From assembly GCA_016342355.1 (NCBI GenBank), contig JAEINP010000002.1, positions 1 to 64,000 of the forward strand: a stretch of DNA of 64,000 bases, written 5' to 3'. Within the stretch, counting starts at the first letter, position 1; every line of letters begins with the position of its first letter. This stretch comes from Desulfatibacillum sp. (GTDB lineage Bacteria > Desulfobacterota > Desulfobacteria > Desulfobacterales > Desulfatibacillaceae). Below are positions 1 to 8,242 of this stretch, one piece after another. The notes under the pieces were generated by a model, which saw only the letters and a program-made list of their open reading frames with translations, was not told the DNA's origin and did no database searches. The translations under genes and the position numbers were made by a program.

Positions 1-178
1 ATGGATTCCAGGACCATAAATACTTCTCCCTGAAGGTCATACAGGCTTTTCACTCCAACTAATCGGGAGAAGAACCATATTTATTAAAAATATCTTGCCA
101 TCCTGATGCGTCGAACCGTCAGGTGGTTTTTATTACATCCAAATTACAAATCCTTTCCAGGCCTTGAAAACCAACTCT

Positions 179-2026
179 ATGGCTGTACCAAAAAACACAA
201 CCCCTACTAAAGGAACATCCATCCTCGGCAGATTGCCGGCAGGACCCGACTGCCTGCCCTCCTGGCTTTTCTGGATTTTTCTGTCTCTTGCAATCTGTAT
301 GCTCCTGTACCTCTCATTCAACGTATTGCTTAACGGAACCTGGGACAACTACCGGTACTTGAATCTGGGCCGGGCCATTTACCAGGGTAATGGATTTGTA
401 CAACTCGATGTCCCGGAATACCCGCCGGAAACAACCATTTCCCCGGGGTATCCTTTTCTTTTGGCCATGATTATGGAAATCGCCGGGCACTCCCGCCCTC
501 TTTTGGCCATGAAAGCCTTCAATACCCTGTGCTACGCCCTTTCCATCTTCCTGACTGCCTGGATATCCGTTCGTTTTCTCAAGCTCAATCGAATGATCGC
601 GGTGATGGTTTCCTTGTATCTGGCCACCAACATCACGACATCCGCGTTTGCTTCCATCATTTTCACCCATTCCCCCTTCATTCTCTTTTCCACTATAACC
701 ATACTCATGCTTATGGCTTATGGCGAGAATCACAAGGTGGGCTGGCTTGCGGGAGCCGCAGTTTTCACCGCCCTGGCCATTTATGTACGTTTTCCAGGGC
801 TGCCTTTAGCCGTGGCCGGCTTCATTTGGCTGCTTTTCCATAAACGATTCAAGGCCGCCTGCCTGTACGCCGGGATAGTCGGAACCCTCCTGGGCATATG
901 GGTGGTTCCTCTTCTGAATTCCGGGGATTTTGGGTATTTGCAACAACTGACAGCCAAGGGATGCGATTATCCGACTCCCCCATTCGACTCCCTATGGCAA
1001 CGGTACGGACACCATCTGTTCGGGTACGCCGTTGACCATATTCCCCAAAGAATCCTGCCGGGGCTCTTCCTCGACACCCCCGCAAACGGCAAAACACTCC
1101 TTCCCGCCCTATCGGCTATCCCTGCAATCAATTACCTCAATGGCCCATGCAAAATTACCATCATAGCCCTTTTCCTGGGCGAAACCCTGGCGTGGGCCAG
1201 GGCGCGGGATTGCAGCCTGATTGTTTTATACCCCCTCGTATACCTTTTGATGATCTCCGCCGCAGCTTCCTATTGGGGACGGTATGTAAACTATATCCTG
1301 CCTTGGATTTTTTTAACGTGCATCCTGGGATCGGGCAGGCTCATGCACGCCTTAGGCCTGAAAACCAACACCAGAAGACTTGTCGGAATTCTGGCCTTTG
1401 CCTTTATCTTCGCAAGCATCCTGCCCCATTACGCGCACAGGGTGCGCGAAACAGGATTTCATCGGGGACAGCTTATGGCTCTTTCCCGCCAACTCAAACA
1501 AGAACAGGACAATCAGTTAACATCTTCCTCCGCAATTTCAAAACCCATCCCATGGAACGCATTACCCGCGGAAACCTGCCTGGTTTCCAACACCCTTGGC
1601 GGAGCTCATCCCTACCTTGTAACCGGCGCATTCCGGTGGTGTCGTGACAACCTGCCCCCCCACTCTTCCCTCATGGGATGCCAAACAGCGCTTGGCTGCT
1701 TTCATGCGGAACGCCCCATGCAATTGCTGCCTTATTGGTGGTGCAAGTTTTCCTGGGATCATCCCAGGGCTATCCTTCCCGAATCAAACGAATGGGTTTG
1801 GCGCGAAGTCCTCAGACAAAATGCAACGCATCTGGTCATGAACCTGGACGACCCGGCTGATCCATGCAACCATTACATGGTGCAGGCTGTAAACGCCTTT
1901 CCCGATTGTTTCCAACCCATTCATATCTTTGGCGCCCCTCCCGCCGCTGCAGTGATCCTGAAAATTGATACGGAATTACTAAAAAATACCCTGCAAAATC
2001 GAAACGTTGAAGACATGCCGGAATAA
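179..2026 (+). CDS. GT39/ArnT-like membrane glycosyltransferase
   Basis: 615-residue polytopic membrane protein. The first transmembrane helix (about residues 27-52) is followed by an extracytoplasmic segment with GTWDNYRYLNLGRAI, which matches the loop-1 acidic motif of PMT/ArnT/GT39 enzymes that take sugar from a polyprenyl-phosphate donor. About eight to ten further hydrophobic helices follow, then a soluble C-terminal region of roughly 170 residues rich in Cys and Trp (PYWWCKFSWDHPR), presumably periplasmic. The acceptor is unknown. A TTG at 164 is in frame, but the ATG at 179 is preferred; neither has a convincing ribosome-binding site. It stands alone: the next gene is a separate transporter 177 bp away. 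Family assignment rests on topology and the WDNY motif, so it could be a non-enzymatic relative. Confidence 0.6.
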   Translation: MAVPKNTTPTKGTSILGRLPAGPDCLPSWLFWIFLSLAICMLLYLSFNVLLNGTWDNYRYLNLGRAIYQGNGFVQLDVPEYPPETTISPGYPFLLAMIMEIAGHSRPLLAMKAFNTLCYALSIFLTAWISVRFLKLNRMIAVMVSLYLATNITTSAFASIIFTHSPFILFSTITILMLMAYGENHKVGWLAGAAVFTALAIYVRFPGLPLAVAGFIWLLFHKRFKAACLYAGIVGTLLGIWVVPLLNSGDFGYLQQLTAKGCDYPTPPFDSLWQRYGHHLFGYAVDHIPQRILPGLFLDTPANGKTLLPALSAIPAINYLNGPCKITIIALFLGETLAWARARDCSLIVLYPLVYLLMISAAASYWGRYVNYILPWIFLTCILGSGRLMHALGLKTNTRRLVGILAFAFIFASILPHYAHRVRETGFHRGQLMALSRQLKQEQDNQLTSSSAISKPIPWNALPAETCLVSNTLGGAHPYLVTGAFRWCRDNLPPHSSLMGCQTALGCFHAERPMQLLPYWWCKFSWDHPRAILPESNEWVWREVLRQNATHLVMNLDDPADPCNHYMVQAVNAFPDCFQPIHIFGAPPAAAVILKIDTELLKNTLQNRNVEDMPE

Positions 2027-2043
2027 TCAATCCCAAACACTTC

Positions 2044-2075
2044 ATCCCAGCCCTTTTCATCTGGGATTAATTACT
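2044..2075 (+). terminator. possible terminator after the GT39-like gene
   Basis: A 7-bp perfect stem (ATCCCAG / CTGGGAT) with a 10-base loop lies 18 bp past the stop codon. The following bases are T-rich but interrupted, so termination may be weak. Confidence 0.35.
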
Positions 2076-2203
2076 TTTCCTGCTTTTCATCCCGTTTCTG
2101 AAGTGGTATGACGCAACCTCTTTTGGGCGCTCACAGCACGCCCTTGTTGCCGTATTTTTTGCTGACCAGGACGTCGGCTTTTGCATAAAGGTTTCTCCCA
2201 AGT

Positions 2204-3106
2204 ATGAATACAAGAGTTCTAAAGGCCAACCTCATTTTACTAACCGCAGCTATTGTCTGGGGATCCACCTTTGTAGCCCAGCGCTCCGCCATGAAAGACA
2301 TGGGCCCTGTAACATTCTCGGGTCTGCGCTTCGCGATGGGCGCCCTGTGCCTTGCGCCTATCGCCTTTGCAAGGTGGAAGCGCCCTTCCCTGCCCCTGCC
2401 CGGTGTGAAAAAATGGTTGCCCGCAGTGGGCATGTTGACTGCAGGGGTGATCATGTGTTTCGGGATCAACTTTCAGCAGGTGGGGCTGGTGGAAACCACG
2501 GCTGGCAAGGCCGGTTTTATTACGGGCCTGTACGTGATCATGGTCCCTATTTTAGGATTGATCTTCAAACAAAAACCGGACGTGGGCTTATGGATGGGCT
2601 TGCCTTTGGCGGTGACTGGCATGTATCTGTTAAGCGTCAATGAATCCTTCAGCCTGTCTCCCGGGGATGGACTGGTTCTTATTTGCGCGTTTATGTGGGC
2701 GGTGCATGTTCTGGTGGTGGGATATTTTTCCCCCAGGATGGATTCCTTTATGCTGGGATTCGGGCAGGCCTTTGTATGCGCGGTTCTCAGCCTGATCTAC
2801 GCGGTGTTTACCGAAACGATCACCTGGGAGAGCATCTGGATTTCCCGGTACTCCTTGCTTTACGGAGGCATAGGGTCGGTGGCCGTAGGCTTTACCCTCC
2901 AAATCATCGGGCAAAAGGATTCCCCCCCATCCCACGCCGCCATCATACTCCAACTGGAGGCCGTAACCGCGGCGATTTCAGGTTGGTTGTTCCTGGGCGA
3001 AACCATGACAACCAGGGCTTTTGCTGGCGCCGGACTTATGCTTGCGGGAATGCTGGTGGCCCAGTTGTGGGCCTTTATACCTAACAGAAATCCCCGCTCC
3101 AAATAA
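2204..3106 (+). CDS. EamA/DMT-family transporter
   Basis: 300-residue protein with ten predicted transmembrane helices in two repeats of five, the standard drug/metabolite transporter (EamA, RhaT-like) architecture. The N-terminal repeat opens with LTAAIVWGSTFVAQRSAM and the second carries LQLEAVTAAISGWLFLGE, both typical family signatures with the conserved Glu near helix 9. Such proteins export amino acids, metabolites or drugs across the inner membrane; the substrate cannot be read from sequence. ATG at 2204 follows a loosely spaced AAAGG. It appears monocistronic, ending about 120 bp before the amino acid ABC transporter. Confidence 0.85.
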   Translation: MNTRVLKANLILLTAAIVWGSTFVAQRSAMKDMGPVTFSGLRFAMGALCLAPIAFARWKRPSLPLPGVKKWLPAVGMLTAGVIMCFGINFQQVGLVETTAGKAGFITGLYVIMVPILGLIFKQKPDVGLWMGLPLAVTGMYLLSVNESFSLSPGDGLVLICAFMWAVHVLVVGYFSPRMDSFMLGFGQAFVCAVLSLIYAVFTETITWESIWISRYSLLYGGIGSVAVGFTLQIIGQKDSPPSHAAIILQLEAVTAAISGWLFLGETMTTRAFAGAGLMLAGMLVAQLWAFIPNRNPRSK

Positions 3107-3127
3107 CGGAACCCCTTGAATTTTTTG

Positions 3128-3157
3128 TTTACATACGCGTCTTGCTTAGGTTAACAT
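3128..3157 (+). promoter_or_regulatory. candidate sigma-70 promoter for the amino acid ABC transporter
   Basis: TTTACA (3128-3133) and TAACAT (3152-3157) are separated by 18 bases. Five of six and four of six positions match the -35 and -10 consensus. A ribosome-binding site (ACGGAGG) and ATG follow at 3217-3231. Confidence 0.35.
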
Positions 3158-3230
3158 GCGGCAACTTTGCACACGAAAGCCTGACAAGGTGAACCCCCAA
3201 AACTAAACCATTCATTACGGAGGAAAAAAC

Positions 3231-3974
3231 ATGTTGAAAAAACTGATGCTGATTGCCCTGGCAGTCTCCCTGTTCGCGTGCCCCGCTCTGGCGCAGGAAA
3301 GAACCATTGTTTTCGCCACGGACTCCACTTGGCCCCCCATGGAATTTGTGGACGCCAACAAAGAAATCGTGGGCTACGCCATTGATTACATGAATGCCGC
3401 CGCCAAGGAAGCCGGTTTCAAGGCTGAATTCAAAGCCGTTGCCTGGGATGGCATTTTCGCCGGACTGGACGCAGGCAAATATGACGCCATCTGCTCTTCC
3501 GTGTCCATTACCGAAGACCGGAAAGCCACCATGGATTTCAGCACCCCCTATTTCAGGGTTAAACAAGCCGTGATCGTCCCTAAAGACTCCACGGTAAAAA
3601 GCCTGGATGACCTGGTTGGTCAGAAAGTCGGCTCCCAGATCAGCACCACCGGCACCTTTGCCGTAAACGCCAAAGAAGGCGTTATCTCCAAGACCTACGA
3701 TGAAGTAGGCCTGGCTATTGAAGACCTTCACAACGGCCGTATCGCCGCCGTGGTGTGCGATGATCCTGTCGCCGCTCAGTACGCCATGCAGAACGAACGT
3801 TACAAAGACGTCCTCAAAATCGCCACGGTCATTGAAACCAATGAGGTGGAGTACTACGGAATCGCCATGAAAAAAGGCAATACCGAAGTCCTGGAACTGG
3901 TGAACAAGGGCATCGCAGCCGTCAAAGCCAAAGGCATCGAAGACCAACTCAAATCCAAATGGATTGGTCAATGA
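3231..3974 (+). CDS. polar amino acid ABC transporter, substrate-binding protein
   Basis: 247 residues with a clear Sec signal peptide (MLKKLMLIALAVSLFACPALA, cleavage near residue 21) followed by a family 3 extracellular solute-binding domain. Motifs FATDSTWPPMEFVD, GYAIDYMNA and DAICSSVSITEDRKATMDFS are typical of GlnH/HisJ/ArtJ proteins that bind polar amino acids in the periplasm. The ATG sits 8 bases after a strong GGAGG. A strong terminator separates it from the permease and ATPase genes, so it can be made in excess over the membrane components, as usual for binding proteins. Exact ligand unknown. Confidence 0.92.
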   Translation: MLKKLMLIALAVSLFACPALAQERTIVFATDSTWPPMEFVDANKEIVGYAIDYMNAAAKEAGFKAEFKAVAWDGIFAGLDAGKYDAICSSVSITEDRKATMDFSTPYFRVKQAVIVPKDSTVKSLDDLVGQKVGSQISTTGTFAVNAKEGVISKTYDEVGLAIEDLHNGRIAAVVCDDPVAAQYAMQNERYKDVLKIATVIETNEVEYYGIAMKKGNTEVLELVNKGIAAVKAKGIEDQLKSKWIGQ

Positions 3975-3984
3975 TCTAAAATCC

Positions 3985-4018
3985 AACGCAGGGGCTTTTA
4001 GCCCCTGCGTTTTTTTTT
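3985..4018 (+). terminator. intra-operon rho-independent terminator
   Basis: An 11-bp perfect GC-rich stem (AACGCAGGGGC / GCCCCTGCGTT) with loop TTTTA is followed by an uninterrupted run of T. It lies between the binding protein gene and the permease gene and probably acts as a partial attenuator. Confidence 0.85.
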
Positions 4019-4064
4019 GCACCCATAACCATCCCGCCAACGCGGGAACAAACCAAGGCAGGTC

Positions 4065-4868
4065 ATGGCTGAAGAGAAAAAAAAGGTAAGAATTGATGTG
4101 GGGGATGGGGCTGCAATCCCGTCCAAAAGTGACAAAGGCTTATTTTCCGCTTGGCTGCTTTCATTTTTTTTAGCGGTGGGAGCCCTGTTGCTCCTATTAT
4201 TTTATCCGGACCCGGAAGTGTCTGACAAATACCAGGAAATACTTGTTTTTCTTGCCGATGGCATCGTTATCACCTTCCAGGTCACCTTGTCGTCCATCGC
4301 CATCGCCATTGTCATCGGCTTTTTCACCGGGTTGGGCAGGTTGTCCAAAATCTGGATCATCAACCTCATCGCCAGCACCTATGTGGAAGTGGTCCGGGGC
4401 ATTCCCCTTTTGGTCCAGCTTTTTTACCTGTACTACGCCATCGGGGAATTCATCAAAATGCCGGACATGGTGGCCGCCATCATGGCCATGAGCATTTGTT
4501 ACGGCGCTTATATGGGAGAAGTGTTCCGGGCTGGAATCGACTCCATCGACCAAGGCCAGACCGAGGCGGCCAGATCCCTGGGTTTTAACGGCGCCCAGAC
4601 CATGATGTACGTGATCCTGCCCCAGGCATGGCGGACCATCCTGCCTCCTGTGGGCAACGAATTCATCGCTCTTTTAAAAGACACCTCCCTGGTGTCCATC
4701 CTGGGTGTGGCGGATTTGCTGAGACGCGGCAGGGAGTACGCCTCCACGTCCTTTGACTATTTCCAGACCTACACCCTGGTCGCCATCATTTATCTGATTA
4801 TTACTCTGATTTTGTCCAAACTGGTTAGCAAGATGGAGGAAAGGTTGGGCCAACATGATCAACGATAA
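4065..4868 (+). CDS. polar amino acid ABC transporter, permease
   Basis: 267-residue inner-membrane permease of the HisM/GlnP family. It has a short cytoplasmic N-terminus, a first helix near residues 27-48 ([19 protein letters not shown]) and then the BPD_transp_1 core of about five helices. The EAA loop that docks the ATPase is visible as [26 protein letters not shown] (given here only to mark residues ~164-190), with the conserved EAA and Gly. The 3' end overlaps the ATPase gene by 14 bp, indicating translational coupling. A single permease type implies a homodimer. Confidence 0.92.
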   Translation: MAEEKKKVRIDVGDGAAIPSKSDKGLFSAWLLSFFLAVGALLLLLFYPDPEVSDKYQEILVFLADGIVITFQVTLSSIAIAIVIGFFTGLGRLSKIWIINLIASTYVEVVRGIPLLVQLFYLYYAIGEFIKMPDMVAAIMAMSICYGAYMGEVFRAGIDSIDQGQTEAARSLGFNGAQTMMYVILPQAWRTILPPVGNEFIALLKDTSLVSILGVADLLRRGREYASTSFDYFQTYTLVAIIYLIITLILSKLVSKMEERLGQHDQR

Positions 4869-5595
4869 CCCCATCATAAAAATCACCAATGCATCCAAAA
4901 GTTTTGGAGAGCTCAAAGCCCTGGACAATGTTTCCCTGGAAATAGCACAAGGAGAAAAGGTCGTGATCATCGGGCCTTCGGGCTCAGGCAAAAGCACCCT
5001 TTTGCGGGCCATTAACCAGTTGGAAACCATTGATTCGGGCCAGTTGATCGTGGACGGGCACAATGTGTGCGACCTGGACGAAGACATCAACGCCATTCGC
5101 ATGGAACTGGGCATGGTGTTCCAGAGTTTCAACCTGTTTCCCCACAAAAGCGTGCTGGACAACCTGACCCTGGCACCCAGAAAATTAAGAAAAATCCCCA
5201 GGGAAGAGGCGGAATCCTATGCCATGGAGCTCCTGGCCAAGGTGGATATTCAGGAGAAAGCCCATCAGTATCCCGCCCAGCTTTCAGGCGGCCAGAAGCA
5301 GCGTGTGGCCATAGCCAGGGCCCTGGCTATGAATCCCAAAATCATGCTCTTTGACGAGCCCACAAGCGCCCTGGATCCGGAAATGATCGGCGAGGTCCTG
5401 GACGTTATGGTCAAGCTGGCCAAGGAGGGCATGACCATGGTGGTGGTGACCCACGAAATGGGTTTCGCCAAGGAAGTGGCGGATCGGGTGGTTTTCATGG
5501 ATCACGGGCAAATCCTGGAAGTGGGCACGCCCATCCACTTTTTTGAAAACCCCGAACACCCCAGACTCCAAAAATTCATGGATCAGATTTTGTAA
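4855..5595 (+). CDS. polar amino acid ABC transporter, ATP-binding protein
   Basis: 246 residues with every nucleotide-binding-domain motif: Walker [10 protein letters not shown] (about residue 40), Q-loop [11 protein letters not shown], signature [15 protein letters not shown], Walker B IMLFDEP, D-loop SALDPE and switch His in [10 protein letters not shown]. This is the GlnQ/HisP family, which energises uptake by the permease encoded just upstream. The start ATG lies inside the permease reading frame. A strong terminator follows the stop. Confidence 0.95.
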   Translation: MINDNPIIKITNASKSFGELKALDNVSLEIAQGEKVVIIGPSGSGKSTLLRAINQLETIDSGQLIVDGHNVCDLDEDINAIRMELGMVFQSFNLFPHKSVLDNLTLAPRKLRKIPREEAESYAMELLAKVDIQEKAHQYPAQLSGGQKQRVAIARALAMNPKIMLFDEPTSALDPEMIGEVLDVMVKLAKEGMTMVVVTHEMGFAKEVADRVVFMDHGQILEVGTPIHFFENPEHPRLQKFMDQIL

Positions 5596-5637
5596 TCAAA
5601 CCCAAAACGCTCCAAACCATTATCCAGAAAAATTTCG

Positions 5638-5676
5638 GCCAGCCTGACTTTCTTGCGTCAGGCTGGCTTTTTTTTT
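5638..5676 (+). terminator. rho-independent terminator of the amino acid ABC operon
   Basis: An 11-bp perfect stem (GCCAGCCTGAC / GTCAGGCTGGC), an 8-base loop and then nine T. It closes the plus-strand operon ahead of the convergent qrc operon. Confidence 0.9.
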
Positions 5677-5698
5677 GGTGCGCCCTGCCGGGCTCACC

Positions 5699-5735
5699 AA
5701 AAAAAGGGGAAACCTTCCTTTGCGGAAGATTCCCC
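5699..5735 (-). terminator. rho-independent terminator of the qrc operon
   Basis: Read on the minus strand, a stem of about 12 bp with one mismatch and a bulge (GGGGAATCTTCC / GGAAGGTTTCCCC) and loop GCAAA is followed by a T tract (A run at 5699-5705 on plus). It lies 34 bp past the stop of the last gene of the operon. Confidence 0.75.
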
Positions 5736-5768
5736 CTTGGATTTTCAGAAGCTATGTTCTCTCAGGAC

Positions 5769-5960
5769 TTAGTGGTGATCGCCGTGTCCGTGGTCGTCGT
5801 GTCCGTGACCGCCGCCCGCCTCATCCTTCATGGTCTCGGCGATGGATTTGCCCACCACATAGTTCACGCCCAGGCCCAGGATGATTACTGCGTACCACAG
5901 TCCGCCCATAAAAACGATGTGCGACATGTCCCAGTGCCATTCAAATGAAAACGGAAACAT
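5769..5960 (-). CDS. small His-rich membrane protein of the qrc operon
   Basis: 63-residue protein with one transmembrane helix (about residues 14-37, SHIVFMGGLWYAVIILGLG) and a C-terminal tail of glycine, aspartate and eight histidines (GGGHGHDDHGHGDHH). The start is supported by AAGGAG eight bases upstream on the minus strand. It begins 39 bp after qrcD and ends just before the operon terminator, so it is transcribed with qrc. I do not recognise a family. Possible roles, all inference, are an accessory subunit stabilising QrcD, a metal-binding tail, or a spacer in supercomplex contacts. Orientation of the tail is not determined. Confidence 0.75.
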   Translation of the reverse strand: MFPFSFEWHWDMSHIVFMGGLWYAVIILGLGVNYVVGKSIAETMKDEAGGGHGHDDHGHGDHH

Positions 5961-5999
5961 ATGTTTTCTCCTTTTCCCGCCTTACCGGGATCCTGGCCC

Positions 6000-7280
6000 T
6001 TAGACCGGGTTAAGTTCGCGTTCCTGGGGGAACACCGGCAAATACCTGTGGCTCAGGCTGATGAGTAACACCCCGTAAGCCACGGGCAGAATGGTTGTGG
6101 CCAGTTCCTGCCAACTCGGGAAGTATAATGCAAAGGTCTCGAAAGTCAAAACCGGCACGGCCATGACCTGCAGAACCATCACCCACCGGTTGATGAGAGC
6201 GCACATGCTTCCCAAAAAGACCGCTACGATGAGGGCGGGCTTGTTTTGCCGTCCCTTTTTGGTCACCAGGATGACCGCAGGAATCACGGAGCACAGGATT
6301 TCCACAACCAGAATCCAGGGCACACCGCCCAACTTGGAATAAATCAGGGACTGGTTGGTGAAAAAATCCAGCACATGCAGGTTGTGCTTGGGCAGCATCA
6401 CAAAAGCCCAGTACAGGGTGTCGATGATCTTGGCGATGGAATAGGTCAAAAGCATCCAGCCTGCAATCTTTGCCAGGAGTTCCACCACATTGTCCTTCAC
6501 CAGCTTTTTGCGGGTGATGGCTTCCGTAATCTTGGTCACCAGAATGGTGAAGCAGGGGCCGCAGGCCGCCGCAGACCAGGTGAACAGGAAGAATGTGGTG
6601 GGCCAGATAAAGAATTCAGGACGATAGGCAAAGGGCCTGCCGTATAGCACGCCGGCCACGCCGCCCAAAGAGCCCTGATGGAAAAAGGACAGGAACGCGC
6701 CTGTCGCCGCAAAGATGGCCATGACTTCGTGGAAATTATGGCTGGTGTGATGAAAGATGGGCACTTCATCAATCTTGCGGTTTTCCAGAACCAGGGGAAT
6801 ATACTCAATACACAAAACCCCGAAATAACAACTCAGGCAGAACGCCACTTCCGTAAGCATGGAGTGGACATTGGCGTGCCAAAAGATGAACCAGCCGCGC
6901 AGGGGCTGACCAATATCGATGGCCAGAATCAGGAGGGCGGAACTGTAGCAGATAAACCCTATGAGCACGGCGTAGTTGATAATGTATTTCAGGGGGTCTT
7001 TTCCGACGACATATCGGAGAAGGCCGGTGAAGAAGGCACCGCCGCCTACGGCGATCACGCCCAGGTCGGCCCAGATCCAGAGAGCGAACCCGTAGGAATC
7101 GTTCATATTGGTCTGGTTGAGTCCCTTGAACCAACATAGGAACATGGCGTACACACCCCAGAGAAGGATGGTCCCGAAAAAGCCCATCCACAAGACAAAC
7201 TGCCACAGGGGGGCTCGCTGGACCCCGAGGGGGTGCAGTTGCGACTCCAGTCGAACTATTTTTTGATAGGCTGCTTCCAT
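6000..7280 (-). CDS. qrcD: QrcD, NrfD/PsrC-type membrane subunit of the menaquinone reductase
   Basis: 426-residue integral membrane protein with about ten transmembrane helices and NrfD/PsrC family character (AFFTGLLRYVVGKDPLKYI, LAIDIGQPLRGWFIFWHAN, HQGSLGGVAGVLYGRPF). In Desulfovibrio vulgaris QrcD is the membrane subunit of the Qrc complex and carries the menaquinone site. The complex moves electrons from periplasmic hydrogenase or formate dehydrogenase, via cytochrome c3, into the quinone pool. The start follows AAGGAG with good spacing. It follows qrcC by 91 bp, in the same gene order as the described complex. Confidence 0.93.
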   Translation of the reverse strand: MEAAYQKIVRLESQLHPLGVQRAPLWQFVLWMGFFGTILLWGVYAMFLCWFKGLNQTNMNDSYGFALWIWADLGVIAVGGGAFFTGLLRYVVGKDPLKYIINYAVLIGFICYSSALLILAIDIGQPLRGWFIFWHANVHSMLTEVAFCLSCYFGVLCIEYIPLVLENRKIDEVPIFHHTSHNFHEVMAIFAATGAFLSFFHQGSLGGVAGVLYGRPFAYRPEFFIWPTTFFLFTWSAAACGPCFTILVTKITEAITRKKLVKDNVVELLAKIAGWMLLTYSIAKIIDTLYWAFVMLPKHNLHVLDFFTNQSLIYSKLGGVPWILVVEILCSVIPAVILVTKKGRQNKPALIVAVFLGSMCALINRWVMVLQVMAVPVLTFETFALYFPSWQELATTILPVAYGVLLISLSHRYLPVFPQERELNPV

Positions 7281-7371
7281 TAGTGCTGCTCCTTGCCAAT
7301 CAATTATTCAAGCTGTTCATTCACGTTTCCAGCTTAAGCGGCGGGCTTAAAACGCGCCGCATTTTGGCCAT

Positions 7372-8223
7372 TTAGTGGTGACCGCCGGTGTCCTTGACGG
7401 CCTTGGCTTCCTCCCGCACGGAGGCATTACCCGCCTTCACAACCCAGTCCCTGCCGGAAAGATAATAAACCTTGGGGTTTGTCTCCAGTTCCTCCAACAA
7501 ACGGAAGGGAGTACGGCCCCGCAGGATTTCGTCGCCTTCGGATTCCTCATGGGTGACCTTGTACACCATGTGGTCTTCGTTATTGAGGTCGCCAAAGGTG
7601 ATGGCTCCTGCCGGACAGGCCTGGGTGCAGGCGGTCTGGTATTCGTTTTCTTCCAGTTCCCGCTCTTCATAATAGGCCAGGTCCATGGCCCGTTGGTATC
7701 TGTGGAAACAAAAACTGCATTTTTCCACCACGCCGCGCATGCGCACGGAGACGTCCGGGCTCAGGTAGTTCTTCATGTCCGCAGGCCACTTGGGATCCCA
7801 CCAGTTAAAATACCTGGCATGATATGGGCAAGCGCCCATGCAGTACCGGCATCCAAAGCACCGGGTATAGATCTGGCTAACAATGCCAGTCTTGTAGCTG
7901 TAGTCGGTCGCAGTCGCCGGACACACCGAAACGCAGGGGCTGTGGCCTGCGTCGTGTTTCCCTCCGCAATGCATGCAGGGCCTGGGCAGATAACAGGTTT
8001 CGGCATCGGGAAAGGCTTTGCCGTTGCTCAACTTGAAAACCCGCATCCAGGTGATGGTGTCCAGTTTGTTTGTCTCGTCCGGTTTGGTGGGAACATTGTT
8101 CTCCGCCATGCAGGCCACCATGCAGGCGCCGCAACCGGTGCACTTGTCCAGGTCAATAACCATACCGAATTTTGAACCCGGGGCGTGGCCTTCCTGGTTT
8201 CCGTGTCCTTGTGTTTCTGTCAT
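7372..8223 (-). CDS. qrcC: QrcC, iron-sulfur subunit of the menaquinone reductase
   Basis: 283 residues with four four-cysteine motifs, as in DmsB/PsrB-type proteins: CTGCGACMVAC, CMHC plus CVSVCPA, CFGCRYCMGACPY, and CSFC with CTQACPAGA. These hold up to four iron-sulfur clusters linking the cytochrome and MopB-like subunits to QrcD. There is no signal peptide, so export is presumably by complex formation with the Tat-bearing QrcB, as for other such subunits. The start is preceded by AGGTGAGG. It sits 19 bp after qrcB, clearly co-transcribed. Confidence 0.92.
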   Translation of the reverse strand: MTETQGHGNQEGHAPGSKFGMVIDLDKCTGCGACMVACMAENNVPTKPDETNKLDTITWMRVFKLSNGKAFPDAETCYLPRPCMHCGGKHDAGHSPCVSVCPATATDYSYKTGIVSQIYTRCFGCRYCMGACPYHARYFNWWDPKWPADMKNYLSPDVSVRMRGVVEKCSFCFHRYQRAMDLAYYEERELEENEYQTACTQACPAGAITFGDLNNEDHMVYKVTHEESEGDEILRGRTPFRLLEELETNPKVYYLSGRDWVVKAGNASVREEAKAVKDTGGHH

Positions 8224-8242
8224 CAGAACCTCACCTTATGGA

